Both the position numbers and the translations under genes were made by a program. From assembly GCF_958295425.1 (NCBI RefSeq), contig NC_081146.1:26233264-26297263 (forward strand): a DNA stretch of 64,000 nt, read 5' to 3'. The DNA comes from Solea solea (Eukaryota; Chordata; Actinopteri; Pleuronectiformes; Soleidae). Under the pieces are notes generated by a model. It searched no databases. It was not told the origin of the DNA and was given only the letters and a program-made list of their open reading frames with translations. Shown here piece after piece: positions 10,941-20,552 of the stretch; the stretch's first letter is position 1, and each line of letters starts with the position of its first letter.

Positions 10941-11694
10941 TGATGATATGGAGTCATGGCTCGTCCCTGGTTTTTATCACCACGGAGTTCATTGGCATGT
11001 TTCTGCTCACGGTGAGGTTAGAGATTAGGAGATTAACGTCTGTGAAACTGCAGCAGAAACGTTTCAATCTAAACGTCCAGACACTTGATGTTTAAATTTT
11101 TATATTGGATTTAACTTTAAATATGTAAATTGAACATTTAATGTGTAGATTTAAACATTTTATCATTTAGATTGAAACATTTTAACATTAAGATCAGAGT
11201 CAATTTTGTATGTAAACATTAAAATTGTATTTATTTATTTCACATCTTCTGGTATCTGGTATTGCGGATTTTCATAATTTAGTGATAAATGATGAAAATA
11301 AATTCTGTCTTTAAATGAATTTTCCTTGACTTGATAAAGCTGATTTAAAAAGTGTCTGCCATAGAATTTCTTATATTTGCACACACACCAACCTGTGACA
11401 GTGAATTTTACTTTACAGTTTGTAGTAACGGCTCAGTATTTGGCAGTCAACCAGTTGATGGATGTACATCACAGCTCATTATTTGGCCGCACATCTTTGA
11501 GTCTGGTTCTGAGAATTCTTTCTGTTAAAAAGGATATTTTTTTTACTCTCTACTGACCCCTAGTGTTTGTTCATTGTGTGAACTGTTGGTTTTCTAGACA
11601 GGAGACAGGAGCGTTTCTTTTGGATGGATGAAGTGATCGTGGTTAGCCTCTGTAGCTTGAGGGCCAAAGTATCTGCATTTCCATGATATATACA

Positions 11695-11728
<34 letters not shown>

Positions 11729-11876
11729 TAGGGTTATATATACATATATGTGTGTGTGTGTGTGTGTATACAGTATATATATATGTATATATACATATAC
11801 ATATATGAATACACACTATTATAACAAAATAACACACAGTCAAAATAAAAAAAGAGAGACTCCCAGCTCTTGCTCA
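10941..11876. other. non-coding spacer between the LRAT-like copies
   Basis: AT-rich, no supported exon. A (TA)n tract at about 11693-11725 is followed by GT and TA tracts to about 11805. Confidence 0.55.
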
Positions 11877-11887
11877 TTTATTTTATT
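11877..11887 (-). terminator. poly(A) signal of the LRAT-like gene
   Basis: Two overlapping AATAAA hexamers on the minus strand (plus-strand TTTATTTTATT), 54 nt downstream of the stop codon at 11941. This position is appropriate for 3'-end formation and gives a short 3' untranslated region. Confidence 0.7.
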
Positions 11888-11940
11888 ATTTAAGTTAGAG
11901 AAGAGAGCAAAGGTTCAGGTCAGGACTGGGTTTCAGGGGT

Positions 11941-12087
11941 TCAGCCAGCCTTACTGTTTCTTGCAGCGGGGCACAGCATCTCACAGGAAACATACATGTA
12001 TTCAACAGGAAAGGTCTTCTCCTCGTCCCGGCGTCGGCGTCTGCTAATCCCTAGTGCCCAGCACACCCAACCGGCGAGTGTACGCCT
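11941..12087 (-). CDS. LRAT-like gene, coding exon 4
   Basis: Acceptor TTGTTACAG then AG. With the first AG the frame stays open for 48 residues (Arg/Cys-rich) to a TGA at 11943-11941; with the second AG it stops after 13 residues. CAG acceptors are generally preferred over GAG, which favours the longer form, but only transcript data can decide. Confidence 0.55.
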   Translation of the reverse strand, partial: RRTLAGWVCWALGISRRRRRDEEKTFPVEYMYVSCEMLCPAARNSKAG

Positions 12088-14133
12088 CTGTAACAAACAA
12101 AAACAAATCATCCCAGAGCGTCATGGATTTTCAGAGACACTCGAAACCGTGAAAATGTGACTTGTCGTTGACACGGACAGAATCCTCCATTTACCCTGGT
12201 AAAGGACAAAGATGTGGTTTATTTATTATTTTATTTGACAGAGACACTGTGTGGCTTTGTGGCTGCACCAGAGTTTGTTATAGTCACATTTTAACCTGTA
12301 TATTGTATTCAAGAATTAGACAAAGTCTTCCCATTTTGAAGCCTCAGGGTAATTTATAATTTGACAGATTCTTCTTCTTCTTCTAATAATAATAATAATA
12401 ATGATAATTTCCTTCAAATACCATTCGTGTGAAATCGACGAAATCGACCAAAAGTGAACGCTCAATCCAAACTGGCGGTCTTCCTGTTGGGTTTGGATCA
12501 GGGTCATAATTTTTTCTTCTACACATGTGCCCATTTTTCTGCATATACGACAAACCTGCTCCTCCTCTAATTCTTTAATTTGTTGTTAATTTTCACCAGG
12601 TCTGATGCGGTCACATGGGAAAGGGATTCATTTGGCAGAAAAATAAGAATAATAACTCATGTCATCTTCTGGGGCGTCACCAGTCCCTCACAGGGACACA
12701 CAGAGTGTCCAATTTACCTAATCCCCAAATCTGCATGTTTTTGGACAGTGGGAGGAAACCTGCCGACCACATACCCTGGTACATACAGTAGAACAGTACT
12801 TTCCTCTGAGCACCAGCAGAGGTGACTCATACCTGTTGTAAGTGTCGCTCTCCGTAGCGCACGTCGGTGGCGAGGTGTTCACAGTTGTTGGACGGGAGTC
12901 GATACCTGCCACAGTTTCTGTGCAGAGCGAGGATACTTTCACGCATCTGTGCTGGGGTTTTGGGTTGCAAATCCGCATCCAGGTAATTGTCCCGCTCGAA
13001 TGTACCCTTGTCATCCTCCAGTCTTCCAAAAATACATTCTGCTTGATCTTTTTTGGGACCTGCCATGAATGTGGAGAACAAAAAGTAAACATTCTGTTTT
13101 CACAACATACATTATCTCAAGGCTCTGAACAAAGACAACATCATGGAGCAGAGAAACCCAACAATTCACACAGTGAACAACACGAGGCGTCAGTGGAGAG
13201 AAGAAGAAGAAATCTCTGACAGAACCACACTCAGAGATGTGCAGCATCTGCCAAGACAGGTTGGGGTGAAAGAAAAAATGGGGGAGAGAGAAGAGGAGGA
13301 GGAGAGACAGAAGAGAGAGACCAGGAGCAGATTTACAGAGTTTATACAGGACAGTTAGAGTCAGTGATGACATGTTTATACAACTATGATATCATTTATA
13401 TAAGCAGCAGCAGAGAATGGTGATACAAATGATACTGATATCGACTTATAGCATTATAATAATGGTGATTACAAATCCCAGAATTATTAGTGTTTTAAGC
13501 TTCACTTACCCGTGAAGTGGAAAATGTTCTGACCCGGCTTTTTGCCGGGGAATTTCTCGTTTCCCACATAAACTGCAAAGTGTTTATAGAGGTTCAGGAT
13601 CGGGCACAGACACGAGATGGGACGCTTGACAGACAGTATGTCTCCAAAGTTATACTGTGACAGGAACACAACACAAACATGAGAGTCTGAGAGGATGATG
13701 AGTCAGCAAAAAACACACACATGAGAGTCTGAGAGGACGATGAGTCAGCAAAAAACACAAACATGAGAGTGAGTGACTGAGTGAGTGAGTGAGTGAGTGA
13801 GTCTGACTTCATCAAATGCAGAGACTGCAGCTCATCAAGACTAGAAATGCTCTATATAAATACAGACCATAATACCAACTCAACAAAGAGAGTTAGAGGA
13901 AATGTAAAAGATGTTAAAATATAAATAACAAAGTAAAGTACAGATATGTGGATGTTGTATTTGAGTATTTGTATTCTGTTACATTATAACACTGGACTGA
14001 CTTTATTACCATGTTTGTGTTATTTTATAAACATTCATTAAAGTTTGTGTTTCTGAAAACAGACCTGTCCGTCACTCTCATGGATGAAGATTCCCAGCAG
14101 CAGGAGCAGAAACATGAAGATGAGGGTCTTCAT
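11941..14133 (-). CDS. secreted LRAT/PLAAT-like protein (NlpC/P60 fold)
   Basis: Four coding exons on the minus strand (14133-14065, 13654-13510, 13059-12833, 12087-11941) join in frame to give 195 residues. Residues 1-22 are a clear signal peptide (MKTLIFMFLLLLLGIF). Then come GDILSVKRP, KHFAVYVG, IFHFTG and SNNCEHLATDVRYG. These match the LRAT domain, a permuted NlpC/P60 papain-like fold used by lecithin:retinol acyltransferase and PLAAT phospholipid acyltransferases. The expected catalytic residues are present: His48, His69 and Cys131. Known family members transfer or hydrolyse acyl chains and carry a C-terminal membrane anchor. This protein has no hydrophobic tail and instead a leader peptide, so I infer a secreted or luminal enzyme; its substrate is unknown. 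The last acceptor is ambiguous: using the AG two bases further gives a 160-residue protein ending in GVLGTRD (stop at 12046-12044). A broken tandem copy lies downstream. Confidence 0.78.
12833..13059 (-). CDS. LRAT-like gene, coding exon 3
   Basis: Acceptor ATGGCAG, donor GTATGA, 227 nt, phase 1 to 0. Contains the nucleophile motif NNCEH (Cys131) and the downstream YGERHLQQ. Confidence 0.82.
13510..13654 (-). CDS. LRAT-like gene, coding exon 2
   Basis: Acceptor GTCACAG, donor GTAAGT, 145 nt, ends in phase 1. Carries GDILSVKRP and both histidines (KHFAVYVG, IFHFTG) of the LRAT core. Confidence 0.82.
13668..13772. repeat. 42-bp tandem repeat with NF-E2/MARE-like sites
   Basis: Two full copies and one partial copy of a unit containing ACATGAGAGTCTGAGAGGA then TGAGTCAGCAAAAAACACA, in the first coding intron of the LRAT-like gene. 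TGAGTCAGCA occurs at 13699-13708 and 13741-13750; its reverse complement TGCTGACTCA fits the NF-E2/Maf consensus. A (GAGT)n run follows to about 13802. Confidence 0.75.
13826..13880 (+). mobile_element. SINE 3' tail fragment
   Basis: CATCAAGACTAGAAATGCTC then TATATAAATACAGACCATAA is the typical 3' tail of tRNA-derived fish SINEs. A matching tail (ACAGACCATAATACCAACTC) follows the SINE head at 36.4 kb. Confidence 0.65.
14065..14133 (-). CDS. LRAT-like gene, coding exon 1 (signal peptide)
   Basis: Encodes residues 1-23 and ends at donor GTCTGT (14064-14059), phase 0. The start is the first ATG of the exon. The upstream acceptor is probably TTCCAG near 14175, across a CT-rich leader. Confidence 0.75.
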
Positions 14134-14286
14134 TTTACAGGGCAGAGAGACAGAGAGAGAGAGAGAGAGAGTCTGGAACAGAGGATGTCAAATATCATCA
14201 TTATTATTATAATAATAATAATAGTCTTTATGCATTCTTTATCAGCGTATCAGTTATTGTAAGAGGTCAGAGGTCAGACGTCTTAC

Positions 14287-14347
14287 CTTCTTGCGCTGGG
14301 ATACCGGCGAATGGTGAAGAGACGGAGACACGCGTCCCCCTTATATA
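14287..14347 (-). promoter_or_regulatory. TATA box and leader exon of the LRAT-like gene
   Basis: On the minus strand TATATAAG lies at 14347-14340. A short leader ends at the consensus donor AAGAAG|GTAAGA (exon edge at 14287). Transcription start is expected near 14312, giving a leader exon of about 25 nt. The broken copy has the same donor arrangement at 10899. Confidence 0.7.
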
Positions 14348-14690
14348 CACGCTTCAGGTGAAGAAAAGCGAGGCTTGTTGTCGTCACGGTTCATTTGGAT
14401 CAGCCTGAACACACATACTATAAAGTATATCTTTGTCAAACACAGTTACACAAATGTGTGGGTTTCTCTCTGCGTCTCAGTCGCCGCTGACCACCGTCGC
14501 ACCTCACTGCATGTTCTGTGCAGCGCTCGTCTGCAGACATTAAAGCCTGGAACCTTGTTAGCTTTAACGAGGACAAGACTGGGGTCATATTGTTTGGATC
14601 AGCTGGTGTCACCAATGTCCTCATGGCTCGGGATTCTCTTGCTCAGAATGAATCTACAGTCAAATCCAGCTTTTTTCAATAGCGACTTTT
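14348..14690. other. non-coding, no gene recognised
   Basis: Spacer upstream of the LRAT-like promoter. A few frames stay open by chance. No exon is supported. Confidence 0.5.
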
Positions 14691-15990
14691 AGGGAAGGTC
14701 AAGTCTTTCCTTTCTTTGAATGAAGTAGATATTGTAACTCACATATCTAGTTTCGTGTCAATCGGACAATGTAAGACTTTACTTCCTGTTTCGGGCGTTC
14801 CACTTCCTGTAGGGAGGTGACCTTTTACGGACATGTTGAGGAAGGGTCTGGGGTCCCACATACTAGAGTTTCAAGTCGATACAACAATCCCTGTTGGAGC
14901 AGCATCAAAAACTATAAATGTAATTCTGTCTGCTGTCACCAGGTGGTGCTGTATTTAAAATTGAATATTTTCATATAGACGTGTTCAGGGCTGGACTATC
15001 ATCAATCCCGGCAAGTTTGGTTCAGATCGGAGCAGGATTGGCAAAGTTGTAACAGTTTGTTTTTTTAGAATTTTCTACCACCACCAGGAGGCGCTGTTTT
15101 CAAAATGTACCGTTTCAGCAACATAGTCGTCTTCAGCAACTAACCATCCTCAACTATAGCAAGTTTGGTTGGGATTAGACCTTCCATCGCGAAGTTATAA
15201 GAGTTTCATTGTCTGTTGTGAAAAATCGAAATTATCTCCAATTTTGGCGCCCCCTTTTAAAAAGCTTTTAAAAAAAGCTTTTGATAACTTTTGATGCTCA
15301 ACTCGTCCACATTGATCTCACCAAGTTTGAAGGTGATCGCTCAAAAGCTCTAGGAGGAGTTAATTGAAATACCGGCTGTAATATTGTCTGCTGTCACCAG
15401 GGGGCGCTGTTTTCGAAATTGAATATTTTCATATGGACGTCTTTAGGGCCGGACTATCATCAATCCTAGCAAGTTTGGTTCAGATCGGACCAGGATTCGC
15501 GAAGCTGTAGCAGTTTGATTTTTTGTCGCAAAAATACGACTTTGTCGTCATATTGATCACGCATCATCTACCATGTGTTTTGACTGTTGTCCCTAATTTT
15601 GAGTGCGGTACGATGATCTGTGTAAAAGTTATTCCCAAAATCGTAAAAAAACTTTTTTTTTGTGTATTTTCTTTCACCACAAGGAGGCGCTGTTTTCAAA
15701 CTTGACCGTTTTTTCATAGACGTCTTCAGCCATGGCCCATCATCAATCATAGCAAGTTTGGTTCGGATCGGACCTTCCATCGCAAAGTTATAAGAGTTTT
15801 GTTTTACTGATGCGAAACATCAGAATCATCACGAACTTTGCCGCCCCCTATCTCGTGCGCCAAGCGACATTTGAAAAAACTTTTGATACCGTGAGCTCCT
15901 CAACTGGTCCACAGGGACCTCACCAAGTTTAAAGGTGATCGCACGAAAACTCTAGGAGGAGTTAGTTCAAATACCATTGCTGCGAATTCG
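14691..15990. repeat. dispersed repeat built of related sub-units
   Basis: Sub-units of about 100-160 bp recur: CACCAGGGGGCGCTGTTTTC, then TTTTCATATGGACGTC, then CTATCATCAATCC, then GCAAGTTTGGTTCAGATCGG, at about 14932-15030, 15074-15180, 15388-15490 and 15673-15770. Alternating units carry CACCAAGTTTGAAGGTGATC (15321, 15924). No long open frame exists, so this is probably a decayed or non-coding mobile element. Confidence 0.8.
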
Positions 15991-16727
15991 CCAAAATGGC
16001 CAAAAAATGGCCAATCAACCCAACCTTGTTGCTTGAACCCTAATAACAAACATGCATTAAAGTACAGCATAGAACAATATTAACAAAAAGTTCAAATAGA
16101 ATGTACATTTGACTTAATGTGTTTACTTCAACACTGTTGAATTGTGGACGTGGGACACAAACTCATTTATCCAGAGTCCAGGTCCAAGTGTCCCTCATCA
16201 CCAAGTCTGAAGACAAATATGGTTTGTTTCAGACGTTGGTCGTTTGAATTTATTGTCGTTTTGAATACGAGGTGATACGAGCGCGACAGTGAATGAGTGA
16301 ATAATAAGTGATTATTCACCCTGTGGTCAGATAATGTTCAGCTTCTCTTATCATTCAAATAAGCGACAGTAAAGTCAGCACACAGTCGTACAACAACGTG
16401 TGCTGACGTGTCTGTGTAACGCCAGCAGTTACTATTTTATTATTAATATTATATAACCTTTATTTAACCAGAAATACATCAAATATACATGAAAACTACT
16501 TAGAATACGCATACGAGTGTGATGAATAAATTCATTACAGTTTGTTTTGTTCGTGAAAAGGAAAAATAATTCAATATACATCTCTCAAAAAACAAACATT
16601 TTAACACGACACATATTTATCTACATTTATTACAGTTTTTCGAAAATAAACAACCCTCTTTAATCTCTTTAATTTCAAGTTGAAGAGTTTTATTTGTCTC
16701 GTTACATATGTAACAGTGAAATGTTAA

Positions 16728-16775
<48 letters not shown>

Positions 16776-17820
16776 GTATTTAGACAAATTGTATGAAGTG
16801 GTATTTTTGTGGAATCAACCTTTAAAATTCAGAGAGAGAGAGAGAGACTATTTCCAGCTGGTCACACAAGCCCCTCCCCCTCCCTGATCCCCCTCCTCCT
16901 TCCAAACACCTGTTTCTAACTGTCCAAAACTGGTAAAAGAGAGTAAATGTTTGGTGTGTGAGCGTCTGGAGGCTTTCAGCTGCTCCCACATTTACATTTG
17001 TGACAAACGGCTGTGAATTGACAGAGAAATGACAGTTTTAAAATCCCCCTCGTCTTGATTTTTAAAAAACTCCAGAGCAGAGTTTTAAGAATGGGAGCAG
17101 AACTCTCTATGCTTTTAGGGGATTTTAAGAACAACTGTAAGTCATATGAAAATTAAAACAACACAAAGGGTTAAACAACAACCAGAGCAACGTTTCAAGA
17201 GTTTGTTTAGAGATTTTTGTGATTATTTTCATGGACTTCAGCAGCAATGACCCAACACGCACTCATTATGAAATCTGAAAAAACAGCGATTGTTTAAAAA
17301 CTGTAATATGTTAATGACATATAGTGACATCACTAGAAACAATTGTAGATTATTGGTTAGTTGGCAGGATGTCTCAACTGCACAAAATAATCAGCCTCTT
17401 CAACAGGCGGCCATTTTGGACCAAAAACAGTCATTTTGGGCTCATTTTGGCAGTTTTCGCACATGAGGGTTTTACTGTGATCAAATTCTAATGTAGTCAG
17501 GTCACTCTGGACAACATGCGCATTAAAAGCTTGTATGTCTCACAGTTTTGGTACTGGGGGGGCGTCAACATTGAAGACCCCTGATATGTAGAATATGGAA
17601 AATATCGCGAATGTGTTTTTTGTTGAGATTAAAAACTGTGTAATTGCACATTTACACATTTTCGCTCCTAAGGTGGAGAATGTTATTATTTTTAAAGGTT
17701 GCATGATGGTTAAACAAACAGTAGAGGGCAGTAGAACAGAGGAGCGCAGCATAAACAGCAGCAACACCAACAGAAGAAGAAGTAGGAAGCGGAATCTCTG
17801 AAGACTCTGATCTGTTTACT
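15991..17820. other. non-coding spacer before creb3l4
   Basis: AT-rich. A (TA)n tract with internal TGTA interruptions at 16727-16778 is near-palindromic. No exon is supported. Confidence 0.55.
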
Positions 17821-17825
17821 TTCAA

Positions 17826-18071
17826 CCAATCACGACACTCCATTCTCACACGTGGCCAATCAGAGACGGAGCTGGGGGCGGGTTCTTTCTGCCACTTCAG
17901 CGCTGAGGTGGAAGGAGTGAGAAGCTGTTGCCCGACTCGCCGTAGAAGCTCAACCCGGACCTGGGCGCTCCTCCACGGGCAGCTCTCCGCACTCAGCTCC
18001 GGAGCAGAGCAGCGTGTCGTCGGTGGTGCAGCCGCGCAAAGAGCCGCTGTGTGATGTTGGAACGCAGCCGG
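17826..18071 (+). promoter_or_regulatory. creb3l4 promoter and probable leader exon
   Basis: Two CCAAT boxes (17826-17830 and 17856-17860) lie in a GC-rich block. The second is part of CGTGGCCAAT (17851-17860), which resembles the reverse ERSE-II stress element (CGTGG-N-CCAAT) but lacks the single spacer base. GC-rich sequence then continues to a possible donor GTAAAA at 18072, which would end a non-coding first exon. No ATG with a good frame precedes it. Confidence 0.5.
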
Positions 18072-18159
18072 TAAAACCAGGGACGAACCGGCTCCTCTTA
18101 CAGTGAGTCCAGTCCTGTTTACATGAAGTGTTCCGGTTCCTCCTGTTGATTCAGGACCA

Positions 18160-18189
18160 GGTCCAGCAGCAGCAGCAGCAGCAGCAGCG
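18160..18189. repeat. (CAG)n tract
   Basis: A short CAG run of about nine triplets in the proposed first intron of creb3l4. Confidence 0.8.
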
Positions 18190-18439
18190 GGCCTTTGGTC
18201 CAGACTGAGCCCGTCAGTGAAGTCAGTGTCGCGGGCAGTTGTTTTTTTCTCTGTGCGTAACGAACACAAAGTACACAAGTCACCTGTATATGTACAGAGT
18301 GAATGTGTTCAACTTTAATTTCACCACTTTATGTGTATTTGTTGAGTAAAATGACGTCATTTGATGTTAAGTTCGTGGTTTTTGTTGAAGAACTGAAGAA
18401 CAAAAAGACGTAAAGCAGCTTTTCAGGTTTCTGTTGTTC

Positions 18440-18462
18440 AGTCAGACTGGTACAGGTGTGTG

Positions 18463-18501
<39 letters not shown>

Positions 18502-18888
18502 CTTTGTGAGGACCAAAACAATCATGTGGACATTTCTGTCTGGTCCTTTTGGGGCTAAAGACCTAGTTTTAAGGACTAAGGGCCTTGGTAATGCATTATG
18601 TCTTCGAGTGTCCTCACTAATTATGCAATGCAAGAATGTGTGTGTGAAAACAAACCACTGAAGTGAGGACATTTTGAAAAAGTGAGGACATTTTGAAAAG
18701 TGAGGACATGTCAACTGCTCCTCACATTCTGTCGCTTAAATGGACTATTTATGGACATAGACCTGTGTGAGGGAATATCTGGGGTTTTAAGACCTTGTTA
18801 GAATTGGGTTTAGGTTAAGGGTTAGGCATTTAGTTGCGGTGGTTAAGGTAAGGGGTTAGTGTCCTCACTAAGAATGCTTTGCCATAGT

Positions 18889-18925
<37 letters not shown>

Positions 18926-19062
18926 ATAGTTATAGAAAGTAAACATGACACACAAACCAAACAAACCGGCAGTCAAGTCCTGGAGGAGGATATCCTGGTA
19001 CACACACACACACACACACCTGCACAGCTATTCTTGTAAGGACAAACCCTAACCCTAAAATA
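18440..19062. repeat. GT microsatellites in a dispersed repeat
   Basis: (GT)n tracts at 18456-18500 and 18890-18922, and a (CA)n tract at 18999-19018. Between them are motifs such as GTGAGGACATTTTGAAAA, GTTAGGCATTTAGTTGCGGT and AACCCTAACCCTAAAA. Related text occurs at 39018-39230, 39640-39740 and 46540-46680, so this is a dispersed repeat associated with CA/GT tracts. Confidence 0.7.
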
Positions 19063-19356
19063 CAGTCTTAAAACTTAAGAAAAAAACATAGAATGTTGTG
19101 AGGATGACACAAAATGGTTGTACAAGACTTCACGTTAGTTCTTCGTACAGCCACACTTTTAAAAAGACAAACTGTTCCTTTAATACTATGTATGTCTAAG
19201 TCTGATGTATTAGCCAAGTGTCCGGCTGTGACGATCATCTGTCTCTGACTCGTCGAGGCAAACGTTTTAAAACGGTGTTTCTCTGACGGTTTGACTTGTA
19301 TTTGACCAGACAGCATAAACTGTTTTGACCTTTGACCTGTCACGCTTCCTCAGGTG

Positions 19357-19509
19357 ATGGATGCAGAGAGTGGGGAGCTGTTTCCCGGCGATGGCGGTGG
19401 CTGTGTGGCGGCAGACAGCTGGCAGCTCCATGCTCCGTTTTCCTGCTCCGAGCTGGTCTTCCACAACTCGGAGAAACCCCTGCAGGACTGGGTGGTGGAC
19501 CCCGACTGC
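19357..19509 (+). CDS. creb3l4 coding exon 1
   Basis: Acceptor TTCCTCAG at 19353, three leader bases, then ATG; donor GTGAGT. Encodes residues 1-51 of the acidic N-terminus. Phase 0 end. Confidence 0.85.
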
Positions 19510-20521
19510 GTGAGTTACCTTCACATCTGCGATAAAACAAAAAAAACATTGAACAAAGTGTCGTCATTGTGACTCGCTGACTCTGTCTCAGGCGAATCAT
19601 GACAGCGAATCGGAGGACATGCTCCACGGTGTGGACCCGAACGAGGTGTTCCCCAGCACAGCGCCCGCAGACCTGTCGTCCGAGAGCGACAGCGGCATCT
19701 CCGAGGATCCTGCCATGGATAATCCCGTCAACGTGGTGACACAGGTGACCACGGCGGCCGTCCAGCCGGCGGCGGTGTACCAGGTGGTTTATGACATTAG
19801 CGGACTGCGAAGTGTGAAGGCGGAGCCTGGACAAGAGAACGTCATCTCCATCGAGCTTGGTGAGGTCATGAATGATGTAGAAAAAGAAAGAAAGAAACGA
19901 CTTCCTCTGACGTTTTTTAACAGATGAACCATATTATTGGCTCGACATCGGACGATATTTTCTTTGAAATGTGTTATCAGATGTCGGCAACATGCCAGAA
20001 TCCCTCGATATAACTTATAACTAAAACAGTCGGTGGCTACCTCCTTGATTTCTATGCTATTATTAGCTAAGGCTAAGGTAGGCAGCTAGCTCACATCGGA
20101 CTGTAGTTAAATAGATGGTAGCTAACTAGGGTTGGTAGCGTAGGTAGGTAGTTAAAAAGCTAAGGTTGGTAATTAGGTAGATAGCTAGGGTTGGTATATC
20201 TCTAGCTAAGGTAGGTAGGTAGGTGAATAGATGGTAGCCAGCTCGCTAGGTAGGTAGTTGTATAGTTTAGGTGGGTAGGAAGGTAGTTATATGGTTGCTA
20301 GCTAGGCTAGGTAGATAGATTTGTAGATAGGTAGCTAGCTAGGGTAGGTACAGTAGGTAGCTAGGTAGCCAGTTAAGATAGATAGGTAGTTAGTTAATGG
20401 ATAGTAAGGAGGTAAGTATGTAGATTGTAGCTAGCTAGGGTAGATAGGTAGTTATATAGCTATGTTAAGTAGGTAGATGTAGACAGTTAAGGTAGGTAGG
20501 CAGGTAGTTAGATAGCTAAGG

Positions 20522-20552
<31 letters not shown>

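Noticed and set aside
17652..18278. 208-codon minus-strand frame opposite the creb3l4 promoter
   Set aside because: GC-rich antisense of the promoter and leader, with a (CAG)n-derived poly-Ala run, no recognisable domain and no splice logic.
19043..19056. Telomere-like AACCCTAACCCTAA
   Set aside because: Only two units, within a dispersed repeat whose other copies carry the same text.
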